Shown one piece after another: positions 43,518 to 54,505 of a DNA stretch of 64,000 nt. The number at the start of each line of letters is the position of its first letter. Position 1 is the first letter of the stretch. A model generated the notes under the pieces. That model saw only the letters and a program-made list of their open reading frames with translations. It was not told where the DNA came from and searched no databases. The translations under genes and the position numbers were made by a program. The stretch comes from Ephydatia muelleri (taxonomy: Eukaryota > Porifera > Demospongiae > Spongillida > Spongillidae): contig JABACO010000004.1 of assembly GCA_013339895.1 (NCBI GenBank), forward strand, positions 8,394,085 through 8,458,084. The letters run 5' to 3'.

Positions 43518-44926
43518 ATGAACACAACAGGTGGGCACCCTGACGTTATATGTTTGAGCGGCTTAGCGTCTAATTTGCTATTTTGCTGTAGCGTTGGAGG
43601 AGAGGACTATTATCATAATAGCCGCCTCGTGCGGGGGAGGCGGTTTGCTGTTGGTTACCCTCTCTGCCGTGGTTATCGGCTGTTTGTGCTATCATCGTAA
43701 GCGAACCACATCAAGCACTAACTTTTCAAATGACGGGAAAAGAATCAGTACGATTGCTGTTGAGGAGAGCCTAGTTTTCACCGTTTCTGAACAGGTCTGA
43801 AAATAGCAATCAAGGGATGTTCGGGGAAAGGTTGTGGGGGACATAACATGGTATGGAAGGGAAGAAAGATTCAGCGGAAACATAAATAATCTTTTGGTTA
43901 TAGTATAGATAATCATATGTAGTTGCTCGAAATATAACTCCCTCCACGTCCATTTCCCTGTTGTATTCACAGAAAACTCAAGTCAAGCCGACTTACACAG
44001 AGACTGAGATAGCAACGCAGAGGAGAGAAACGATGTTAGGATCCCGCCAACATCCCCGAGGTGACCTCGTCCTGGAAGAGAAGCTAGGAGATGGCGAATA
44101 TGGACCAGTGTACCGAGCCCAGTCCTATAACATTCCAGGGAAAAAGGGGAGTAGAGTGGTGACTGTCAAGATGCTCCTGGAGGAGGCGAGCGAGGCACAG
44201 AGGATTGCCTTCGAGAAGGACATAGCACTCCTCAACTCGTTTAATCACGTGAACGTGATGGGCGTGCTCGCAGTGTGTACGGGGGAGTCGCCTCAATGCA
44301 TCCTCCTTGACGCCGGTCTGCCCGGGAGCCTTCTCACTCACCTCCGGGAGGCCAAAAGGTTAGCGCGGCAGAGCCACGGAGCGGGGAAGGTTCCAGCGAA
44401 ACAGCTGCTGGTGGATATGACGAGCCCCGCCTCTCTTCTCCACATGGCGGATGACGTTTGCCTTGGAATGGCGTACCTCTCGTCCCAAGCTTTTGTTGTT
44501 AAGGACCTCGCGGCAAGGAACTGCATCGTTGGTGCCGACGGAAGGGTTAAAGTGGCCGATTTTGGGGTGGGGCCATCCATATTCCCCGAGGCCTACCGCA
44601 CATTACACGGGAGACCCTCACCCCTGCGATGGATGGCTGCGGAGTCGATAGAAAGCGGCCAGTATTCCATGGCGAGCGACATCTGGTCCTTCGGAGTCTT
44701 CATCTGGGAGCTATTCACCGGCGGAGACTTGCCGTATACCGAAATGTCCGATGACGAGGTTATCCGGTACGTGACGAAAGAGTGCGGAAAACTGCAAATG
44801 CCTGAAAGCTGCCCCAGAGACGTCTACACGATTATGTTGTCGTGCTGGGAAAATGAGGCCAAGTCGCGTCAGCCCTTCCTTACTTTGCACGAACATCTGT
44901 TCGAACTAGCTGGTGAACAAAATTGA
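43518..44926 (+). CDS. Membrane-anchored receptor-tyrosine-kinase-like protein
   Basis: Exons 43518-43530, 43592-43794 and 43973-44926 splice in phase to 389 residues. Ten N-terminal residues (MNTTALEERT) precede one membrane helix (about 11-33), basic stop-transfer residues (HRKR) and a tyrosine-kinase-family domain (about 102-385). Motifs: GDGEYGPVYR (glycine loop, 111-116), VTVKML (ATP lysine), a helix-C glutamate in FEKDIALL, VVKDLAARNC where HRDLAARN is expected, VADFGVG (DFG kept), PLRWMAAESI and SDIWSFGVFIWELFTGG. The catalytic Asp and metal-binding DFG remain, but the HRD histidine and arginine are replaced by V-K; PTK7-type pseudokinases have HKD here. Activity is therefore doubtful. 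No ectodomain or classical signal peptide is visible; upstream exons may be missing, since the 13-base first exon is short and the second donor (GTCTGA) is weak. Confidence 0.75.
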
Positions 44927-45690
44927 ATGTCATCAGCGCAGTCGGATATTTATGACTTGTCGCATTCTTGCATTAGCTGCACGTGTATTTATGTACTGTA
45001 ATGTCTGATCACATTATGGAACGCGTACGAGGAGCTGATAAAATGATTATCCAGTTGGCTGTGCGTACGCGGCATCATATACATCACGTGTACATATTAC
45101 TATGGAAAGTGCAATTTGAGGTCGAGTACAAATAGATTCAGAACCTGTGTCAGCAAGGTCCCATATAGGACTGTGATGAAAAATTAATGTGTAAGAGTCG
45201 GTATTGGAATGCTCCAATGCTGTCCGTTTGGCTAAACGTATGTGAGGACGCGCGCTGTACCGCAAGGCTTACAACTATATACCAGTACCTCCCAAAAGTA
45301 TGTTATAGCATGATCTATATATTGTACTGACAACATTAAAAAGCTAAGCGATTTTAGGATGTTCATGCAATGTGTGTAAAACACTTGACCTGCGCACGTG
45401 CACGAAAAAAAAAAACGAAAAAAAAAACAAAAACAGTACTCCTGAAAGCGGGTAACCCTCGACTTACCTGTCCACTTTGAAGTAAGTTTTCCACGCTCCC
45501 GACCCGTAGAAAGCTTTCATTCAAGCTAAATCTAACAGAAGGTACTAACTGATTCGATTATCTGCTTGTAGCCAACTTGTTTTTGGCTAGAGATATACGT
45601 ATACGTATTGCTGAAATACTGTGAATTTAACGGTATCAAAATTGGGGGGAGGGATCGCTGCCACGTTTTGCGGAGCTATTGAACGCAGGT
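44927..45690. other. Intergenic stretch, nothing recognised
   Basis: 3' flank of the kinase-like gene. A-rich run near 45404-45436; no coding content. Confidence 0.4.
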
Positions 45691-46400
45691 GCTCCTTCAT
45701 AATCAAGGACAGTCTTTCGACTGGGTCATGTACCGAATGGTATACGTACGTTGCAAGGAGTTAAACCTGGCATGGATGAATTCTGCTACTTGCTCCCCCA
45801 GAAGTCCAATCCAACGTATGTTCTTTTTGCCCATGGCACTATATATGTTCTTCCAGCATGTGCATTTTTAATGTTATAGAGCAGTCTGGGAAGGAACTCC
45901 TATAGTGCTCCATGAGCTGGGCCGTTATAGTTTCTATAATTGGATTATGAACAGTTATTTCATATACATGTATTTGTACATGCATGCACGTTAAAAGCGT
46001 ATAATAACACCAGCAACGGATACATGCATGATATTCGGTGGCACTGCATGGCCTAGCAGGGTGAAGATGTTTGTAAACTTCATGCATGCCTCCGTTGCTG
46101 GTGTTATTAGTGTAGGGCACTTAGTTCTTGCAACCTCTATACCATAGAGGTGCACAAACGCTTGATGTTTGCTGGCTAAATAGTGTATGAGTTATAACAA
46201 CTGAACTAAATTTAGATGATTCTAACCTGTAGTGTCTTGTGAATGTGGTTATACCAACAAACACACCGCCCAAGTATTGCTGCCGCTGCACCTTGAAGGA
46301 TTGGAGGGCTTCATCCAATTCCTTCACAAATGGACCATCATGAAGGGCAAACTCCTTGCATGCTAGTAACTTTGGTGGTCTTAGCTGTTTCCATTTCCTG
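45691..46400 (-). pseudogene. RAG1-like transposon gene relic, copy B (C-terminal part)
   Basis: On the minus strand, 46327 down to 46250 reads VKELDEALQSFKVQRQQYLG then GVFVG, matching VKTLDNALQ...RQQYFGGAFIG in the larger relic. Further on, 45960-45840 reads AQLMEHYRSSFPDC and KMHMLEEHI, and 45815-45760, in another frame, reads GLLGEQVAEFIHARFNSL, matching GEQGAESIHAKFNQL. Stops and frame changes separate the blocks, and a 108-bp inverted-repeat element (46002-46109) interrupts it. The N-terminal zinc module and the first acidic blocks are absent. Confidence 0.6.
46002..46109. mobile_element. Inverted-repeat (MITE-like) element inside copy B
   Basis: Terminal inverted repeats of 19 bp, TAATAACACCAGCAACGGA and its perfect complement, plus TGCATGA palindromic sequence further in. 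108 bp, no coding content. Confidence 0.75.
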
Positions 46401-48278
46401 TGTTAGAGTCATTTAAATCAGTGTTTGTTTAATCCTCACCATTTTTTCCACAGACTGCCTCCTGTCCAGGGCATGCCTGATAGGGATCTCCGTAACAGGG
46501 CTGTCCTCCCCAAATGCCACCACTACGTACGTGACAACTAAAGCTGCCAAAGGATGGGCTTCAGCCAGTTGGTCACCTGCAGCTTGTGCAGCTCTTCAGC
46601 GTATACTTTGTGAATGAGGACATGGCCAGAATGGAGGACATGAGTGAATATGTAAGGTTGTGATAGAGATTTGAGAATTCTGATTTTACCAATAACTTTG
46701 CCACCTTTTTTAATGATTTATCATGTTTCAAGACAAGAAATTATTAATTCAAATCAATTAACTAAAATTATTATTTTCAAATTGAATTCCAAACAGGTTT
46801 AGTATTCTCTAAAAATCGGTCTGATTATAATATACGTGTATCATGTAAAGAACATAAAGCATCCATTACTTAAATTCAAGACAAATTAACTAATTACAAC
46901 CGAGCATAATTAATTATTTCATAAACGTATGTCATTGTGTGCGTCATCTTTTGAATATTGATGTATCGTCTGCTCACGAGACTTCTGCTCACGAGACCAT
47001 TAAAATAGTAAGACTACGATATAGTGTGCCAAACCTCCGTTTCTGCAACAAGAAAAACAGTACTCCCACCTGATGTGGATTGATGCAGCGCAAGTGCGCA
47101 AATTAAAAATTCTGCGTGCCAGACTAGTGTATAATAACAACAGGTCCTGACATGTTTTTGTTGTTGCCCAAACACTATCAAAACTGTATCCTACATACGC
47201 ATGCACAAATTTAGTTAAGCGTTTTGTTTGTTCCCAGGCCATACCAAGTAATTTCTTGCATTCTCACGCGACACAATAGTGAAACTAATTATGATAACCG
47301 ATTGAGTATTTTAACGCGAGGAGTCGCTACATCAGGCGGGAATGAGAATAGTAGTGCCGTTTCGTTGGCGTAAGTTAAGCCAAAGCGTTCGAAGCTATCA
47401 AACAGCACATGGAGAAATTTCTGTTGTATACATGTAGCTCACGATTATTTACCCATCTGAATCATTTTTAATGTGCTGGTGCAATTTGCATGGTCATATC
47501 AGCAAAATGCATAGTGGGTTTTGATAATCGTGGGATTATTCGGGGATAAAAACACGAAGTTAAAGCAAGATCCCACAATATACATTTTACCATACAGAAA
47601 AGGTGTAGTATGATGCGTTGAAAAAGGAAGTCCATATCTATAACCATGTACAAGTTGTGTAACATGTGTGATTACCGCAAGGAGATGTACATTTACGATT
47701 TTTAAAATATCCTAAACAAATTTAGGAAAGCGTCATATCATGCACACATACGAAAGGCTTAAAACCCTGGAATAACTCTTGTGCATGGATATTAGGTGCG
47801 CAAAAGTACAGTGGTAAAGCCCGCTACATGTACATGATTACTGTTGGAATGCACCCTTTTATCACATTCATAGACCAGTGGATGTTTGAAGGCAAACATT
47901 ATGACCTCCTGCAGGCAACATCATGCAGAGCTCATTCAAAACATCTATAGTACAGGAGTAACAAGAGAGACAATATATAGATCATAATTGCAGACAACCT
48001 ATAGACCTTATTCACAGCATGGTCTAGCCAGAGAATCAATTCCTGAACTGCTTTCACATTGATCAGCTGAATTAAGTCAGGATGAGGTGGATACATGCAT
48101 GTGGTACAAGTAAAGCCCACTACATGATTATCTGTTGGAACGCACCATTTTATCACACTCATTTAAAGTTCATAGGCCCGTGTATGTTTGAAGGCAAACA
48201 TTATGAACTCCTGCAGGCAACATCATGCAGAGCTCATTCAAAACATTGCAGCTCATTGTAAATAACATTGCAGTAATG
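46401..48278. other. Non-coding stretch with a dispersed direct repeat
   Basis: No gene seen. A ~130-bp repeat occurs at 47814-47944 and again at 48110-48246. Confidence 0.45.
47814..48246. repeat. Direct repeat pair of about 130 bp
   Basis: Copies at 47814-47944 and 48110-48246 share GTAAAGCCC, a block with GGAAYGCACC and TTTTATCACA, GTTTGAAGGCAAACATTATG, and end in GCAGAGCTCATTCAAAACAT. They differ by scattered changes and a small insertion. Origin unknown. Confidence 0.85.
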
Positions 48279-51057
48279 TTATACATGTAGTTGTCCTCCA
48301 GCAGTACTGTAATCATGCTTTAAGGATGTCTTGGCAATGTTCATTTGATGTAGGTGTGCTTCCCGAGTTTCAGACCGATGGGCCTCAATCCCTCCTTCAT
48401 GCCAGTATGCAGAATTATGCTTAGTGTAAGACCTCCTTTCTCTGGCATACTCACGCAGCTCTTCCAGCCTGTACTCTGTCTTCTGCTGGGGCATCCCACT
48501 GGTTGCTGGAGAAGTAATTTCTCTTGGCGTCATCATTATGCTTCTCCACACCTGAAAGAATATTTGACGTTTGCATACTATTACTGTACAATTTACCTTG
48601 ACAACAAAACTGCTTCATACTTCCATGCTGTTTGGAACATGATACACCATGGCATGAATGTATGGAGTTACATGCTTGAGTTGGTGACCATCCTCTTTGA
48701 TGCTCAAGAATAGTTCAACCCATCTCTTGCTCTATATAATACACAGTATGACAGTGCTCATTGTTTGGTGTACCTGACAACACACCTTCTGATGAATGTC
48801 ATCTGCAGCATTTAATGGTGGTGACTCACTGGATACCATAGTGTACAACTCTTCGAAATCCTGTTTTAACATTCAATATAGAAACCTGCTCAATATTGAT
48901 TTAATTCTATCCACCCCCACCCCCACCTCCCCCTTGCATATACCGTCCACAGTTTAACAATAGTTGCCAGCAATGTACTTGGCAGAGGGATAGCTTTCAT
49001 TTTTGGCGGAAGTAGCTAGTGTAAGTAGAAGATGACGGGATGCAATGTTTGTACATAGTGTGCATGTGTAACTTTAAAACTTTCTTCACACTTTCACCCG
49101 TTAAGGATGTCCACGCAAAATTGCCACTACTTGACACTGATTCCCAAACATTGAATGAAACACCGCAACTTTTAACGCATGCCACCAGTTGATGTAGATG
49201 CAAGTTAGTGTGAAGACGAAGCCGATCATCCATTGACTTCATAATCATTATAAGGGTTCCGTAGCATCACATCAAAAATCCTTAACAATACATGTAATTC
49301 ATCAAGTATCACATGATGAAGTGGTATAGAAGTGAGTGGCCAATGTATTGAGCCTTTGTGCTGTGCTGCCATTTTGCCATTGGTAGCAAAGCCGCATCTG
49401 CAAGATTGCAGTTAGGACATGTAGGAATTTATATATATATTCCTCACATAAGAGTAGCAAGTGTTCTCACAACAGTGTTGGTAAAGTGCGCTTCTGCCTT
49501 TGACATGTCCCATCTAGAGAAAGGCATTATGTACCACATTTCACTGTAACAGGCTTAGTACGTTCAAACCTGGTGCATCGTGCAAAATGGGCAAGCGTAT
49601 ATAGAATTTGCTCCATTTAGACCCAGTGTCAAAAGCGTAAACTAACTATTAGAACATAGAAAGAACGTTCATGGGGTACCTCCTTAAACTAGACAACACC
49701 AACCTTCATGTCTGAACTCAGAAAGAGTTCAATAGGGTAAGGGTTACCATTGACATTGACAAAGCTGTCTGCTGAAGATGGTTAATTTCATCAAAGGTCA
49801 CAGAAAACGCTGCGGAGAAATCTTCCATACCTTTGACTACTGCAATAGTATGGTTGCCTGCATGCACCGACAGTATTATAAATAGTAAACTAACTGCATG
49901 AGTAGGTCTATTCACTTTCTTACCTAGTCCGGATAAGTATTGTCCAATGGAAGGTTCCAGGATAGCATATGATAACAGAATGAAATTAGACGTTCTTGAG
50001 AACTTAGCACCATCCCCAGAAATCCTGATTTTAATTTTTTTTACCAGATGCAAATACTGCTGGGTTCTTTGCTATCTGCATTGAGAAGACATGCATGTAT
50101 TGTTTGTAATGTTTACTATTACCAATATTGACAAGTGTTTGCACAAAGTACTTTCAAACGGCCGATAGGCACCTTCATATCCCTCGATGCGGATGAGGTC
50201 CAAGATATCATTAAGTTCGGTGCGCGTTTTTTTTTACAGCATTAGACCTTGGAAGCTCTGAGAAAAGCATGGAAAGTTCTTGGTAAAACTTGTCGCTTAC
50301 TCCGAATCTATCTAGCGGATACAAAACCCTTAGATTTGCCTCGGTGCTGTCGGAGTTATCGATATCAGTGGTTCCTGATAACAGAGGCATAGTTAGAGGT
50401 TTTCCAGTGGTGGTATGACATGTGAGTCAAGAGTAATCCCGTATGATGGCATGCAGGAATTCCAACGCTCTACTTGTGCAACTAACTACATCTTGTACTT
50501 TCCATCAAGCGTGCCTGCATGTTGCTTAACTTGCCTCCTTTGTTACAATACTGTGAAGCAAGCGTTTCGTGTGCTTCAGTCAGTTCCTGCCTCACGAAAA
50601 TTAGCTGATTCTGCAAATCGTATATCATAGCATCGATAAGTCGTTCGCTACGCTTCGTTCTTCAACAAGCATGGCAGCAGGAAACAACTCACCTTTATAA
50701 ATTGTAGTGATTGTGGAGACAAATAGCACATCGATCCTCTTTGCACCCCTCATTTATCTAAATTTAGATGCAACACTCAGCGATCTGCGATACAATTGTG
50801 TTTCTAAACGTGTCGCGTCTGGGTCGATCGTCCTCAATACGTTCATTTAACAACGCCTACGAAACTTGTATCGCGGTGCTCCGTGAATTTGCCCAGTCTT
50901 CTAGCAGACGGTTTGGTTTCGCTACAGATAGTATACCATCAAGTTCAGTGGACCCTACAATAGTCACCACTAGTGTCTCCAACGGAGGTAGCACATCTTT
51001 CGAAAGCGTATAGCTTCTTCGGCTGCTAGCTGGTTGCACGTTCTCATCCAATTCCAT
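48279..51057 (-). pseudogene. Relic of a multi-exon repeated gene family with SGDGA motif
   Basis: Minus-strand blocks in order: 51057-50857 (RRSYTLSKDVLPPLETLVV, possible first exon); 50050-49718 (KIRISGDGAKFSRTSNFILL and GNHTIAVVKGMEDFSA); 49550-49470 (RWDMSKAEAHFTNTVVRTLA); 49220-49080 (CVKSCGVSFNVWES and FAWTSLTGESVKKVL); 49015-48945 (KMKAIPLPSTLLATIVKLW); 48860-48790 (DFEELYTMVSSESPPLNAAD); 48720-48615 (KRWVELFLSIKEDG, HVTPYIHAMVYHVP); and 48550-48290 (VEKHNDDAKRNYFSSNQWD, then a frameshift to RSYTKHNSAYWHEGG). Several junctions look like real splice sites. I know this pattern from repeated predicted proteins of sponges and cnidarians; I cannot name its function. A mobile-element gene is the likeliest reading, and the frameshift and gaps mark it as dead. 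Confidence 0.5.
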
Positions 51058-51592
51058 ATAGATATATGGTTGTCTTCACAAAGCGAAAGCTAGAATGAAC
51101 GCGAGGATACACTGAATACCATGTACTCGCGAGGTACAGCGATATTAGAAGTTACGGATGTACATGTATGTATAGCATGTAACGACCAGTGTACTGTACA
51201 ATAATTAACCATAACGTTTAATAATGTCATGCTGCACAACCTAGAAAAGTCCATTTTGAATCATCTGTGTATGTGGCATAATTAACACCATAGTATAAGT
51301 ATATGGCCAGATGATTTGGCCTTTAGGATCTGCCTTGGAAACTTGATTAGCGGGTCTACACGGCGTGCTATAAGGGAGAAACGGTTGATAAATGCACCAT
51401 CTTCCATTCAATGTATGTATTTTCATAAAACCCAGTTTCGAATTAGCTGTGTGCACATTTTGGCGGAACAAAATAATACAAGAAGTTCCATTCAGAGTAC
51501 CTTTATCACAATTTTGCCTGGAAACATAGTTACGGGTCTCCAGCAAAGAATTGTACACGTTTGAATGCAAATCTCCATAGACGTTCCATACT
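51058..51592. other. Spacer between two relics
   Basis: No coding content recognised. Confidence 0.4.
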
Positions 51593-51850
51593 TCAATTTT
51601 TCATGACGCGCGTCGCGGGTTTCAAGTATTCATGTTCGTTATTTCTGGCCATGATGAGCTGCTGCTTTCTTCCTGGTATGCATGTGTACGCCAGCCGCAA
51701 GTCAAACTGGTGGCAAGTGTCCTCCAGCAGCCTGAACAGCTTCATGAAGACACCCTGTGTCATATGCAGCCCTGGTATATACATAGCAAATAAAAATTGA
51801 TGCATGTACTTAGATGTACTCGAATGACGATATAAAAGAGTGAAATGCAC
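51593..51850 (-). pseudogene. RAG1-like transposon gene fragment, copy C
   Basis: A single minus-strand block reads IPGLHMTQGVFMKLFRLLED and CHQFDLRLAY, matching CPPGLHIMLGIFTKMFHLLE and CCQLDWELT in the larger relic at 54506-59272. Nothing of the family is recognised on either side, so it is an isolated fragment. Confidence 0.6.
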
Positions 51851-52311
51851 TTGTAAATTTGTATCATCCAGTAGTGATGGTCACTACATGTTATGACCGT
51901 AAATAAATTTATTCTCAAGTTGGTAAAATTAATTCAAACTGACACGCCCGTATGTTTACGCCCTTATAAGTACCGAAAACAAAAATATACGTAAACGAAT
52001 TATTGCGCCCATGAAAGTTAGAGACACGCCCACTAAAAGGTAACGCCCAATAGTGTACCGTAAATGCAACAAAATAATACCGATTACCGGCCAAATTAAT
52101 TATACGCAAGTACTTAGCCTCACGGCCGTAGAAAAATTTCGTATCTTCTGTTTCGTAACGTATGGTCTTCGAGCAACATACAGGAGCAGAATAAAGCAAG
52201 ATTAAGTGTGGTCGCGATCTCGGTTTTTCTATCGGTCGCGCTCGTGTACAAAATACGCAATGGGGTGAAATCAGCGCTACTTTGGCAGAGACTGAATGCT
52301 CTGTTTCTTTA
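51851..52311. other. Non-coding stretch
   Basis: No gene recognised. Confidence 0.4.
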
Positions 52312-52405
52312 GTCTCGTACCCAGACCCACCATGACGTAAGCGTTTTGCTTACAGTATAGTGTAAGCGATAAACGCTTACGTCATGGTGGGTCTGGGTAC
52401 GAGAC
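52312..52405. mobile_element. 94-bp perfect foldback MITE
   Basis: Perfect 35-bp inverted arms beginning GTCTCGTACCCAGACCC around a 24-bp loop, flanked by TA on both sides (52310-52311, 52406-52407). It shares its termini with the helicase-bearing element at 4546-5174, so both belong to one TIR family with a TA target. Confidence 0.9.
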
Positions 52406-52556
52406 TACTGTTTCTTCACTCGGAGTACAAAATAAGGGGTCCTTTCTAGTGTTTCTTATAATAAAAGTGTGATATTGTTTCGCGCTAGTGTCTGCATGAA
52501 AAACGACGGCAGCAGATAACTCTTTTTGAAGTAAGTTCTAATTATTGCGCGCATGT

Positions 52557-52796
52557 TACCTTCTAAGAAGACGACGACGACAACTAAGAATTCTTTTAGG
52601 ACTGGGCACGAAAAACAAGAATTCGTTTGTTTCTCTAAAAGCACACCGTTTTATGACATGGAACAAACGTAGAACTGTAGCTCGAGTTATACCTTCCTAA
52701 GGAAGAAGACGACGACGACCAAGAATTTTTTTAGGACTGGGCACGAGAAACAAGAGTTTCTCTAAATTATGACAAGGAGCAAACATAGAACTGTAG
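52557..52796. repeat. Direct repeat pair of roughly 110-125 bp
   Basis: Copies at 52557-52680 and 52690-52796 share GAAGACGACGACGAC, TTTTTAGGACTGGGCACGA, ACAAGAnTT and GAACTGTAG. The second copy is shorter by small deletions. No product recognised. Confidence 0.8.
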
Positions 52797-54505
52797 ATCT
52801 TTGAGTTCTCGTTCCATTACGACAAAGAGATAAGCAATCCGTTTCTCCGTTGTCCCTCCAGACGCGAGTGAAGTTTTGTTACTGATATTCATCAATCCTC
52901 AATCAATCCTATATTGAACCTGCTGCCGCAGGTTCAGATACATAGTGACATTCACTGATAGTAAAAACGAGTGTATGTCACTACGTTAAACGAGTGCCCT
53001 ATTAGTCTTGCATGGCACTAGAAAAATGTCGACTAAGACTGAAGCGGCCACACACTCTGCATCGCTCTTCGACTTTATATATATTACTCGCTTACAGATT
53101 TCTACGGTTGGTCTGCAAAGACCGCTCAAGTACACCCCATCTTTTCCCGCCAAAGTTACATTGATGTGGAAACGGCTGCGCAGAACCATTCATAATAAAT
53201 GTAGTCCTTGTGCAGTTATGGCTTATGTATAGCTGTGGTAGAGTGTTTTCATGAACATTTTCTCTCCTCGGAATGTCATAAGACAAGTATGATATGTGCT
53301 CGCAAAAACAGATATCGTATAATGAAGATATTTTTTTCGTAGCTCATGCTAAATTACGGTATCGCTTAATTATCCAACCTTCTGTCGGGCCGCAAACACC
53401 CGTGAAACGTTTCCTCTGAAAAATGTGTTGTTGACTCCAAAAACGGCAATGCTTAGGTAAAAAAAAGTAGCTTCACTTCATGGCAGCTGTGGTGCAATAT
53501 CGCGCTGTTGCGAAAGAGTTGATTTTTTGGGGGGCTTATCAAGTAATCTGCCAACTGTAGGTAAAAGAAATGTGTTAGTAATTTACAAAAATGAGCAGTT
53601 TAGTCGTGTTATGTAGCAAAATCGCTGGGTTGGAGATAACTAAAGGTACTTCCCGTCCCCGTCCTCGTACCCAGTCCGAGATTTTTGCTTCCTCGTCGCA
53701 ACTTGGGATGGGGGACGAGAGAAAAAATGCATTTGTATGTGGTAAAAATGAAGGAACGAAGTTTTGTTCACTGCCGTCTTAATAACAACATGTAGGACAG
53801 TATATAAACCCACTATATGCACAAATGTAGTTTGTTTTTTAACAGTAAGAATTATTCATTTTTCAAGCACCTCCTTATATAACGATCTGATTGGTCGTGG
53901 ACCGACCAATTCAGTTGGCACGTACATCTGTTTTAATCGCCATTTTGGAATCAATTCATTCTGAAAATCAAGTGGGTAAACAAATTTGGAGGAGCAATAC
54001 TACACGGCGGTCTGCTCTCATTGAAATTAGGCCCTACGCCCCAAAATATTGACGTAGCCCCATAGCAACGAACCTAGCAACCGATGTCCTCTAGAACAAG
54101 CTGTGCACGAGGTAGGCCTACATGAAACGTAATCAACATCTAAAAGCCATACTAGCTGTGACAAACACCTCTGACCTTTATTGTAGGCATAAATCACGTG
54201 CCCTGGCGTTGCGAACTGTTGGCTCTGGTTCTTCGAAAGCTATTGACTTACGCACGGTGAACAGCGACCACGTGTGTTCAAAAAAGGATAACGACCCTCG
54301 GTGACTGAGATGGAACATGCCAAAACTATCACGGTAAAGTTCGTTGAATGTACTATCGTTTTCTGGTACACGTAAATGGTGACGGATTTTCTGAAGTAGT
54401 TTTCAAGCCTTTGGAAATCCACCGTTTTTGTGTCATTTTAGGAGTGGAGAATATTTGCGCAATGAGGTTTGATTTGACTTCATGTTGATATGTATATAGA
54501 TTGAA
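52797..54505. other. Non-coding stretch
   Basis: Only short frames without similarity. 53655-53725 has CTCGTACCCAGTCCGAG, faintly like the TIR of the 52312 element, but no second arm could be set. Confidence 0.4.

Noticed and set aside
53591..53782. Another GTCTCGTACCCAGACCC-type element near 53655
   Set aside because: Only one arm is vaguely similar and no second arm or TA flanks could be placed.
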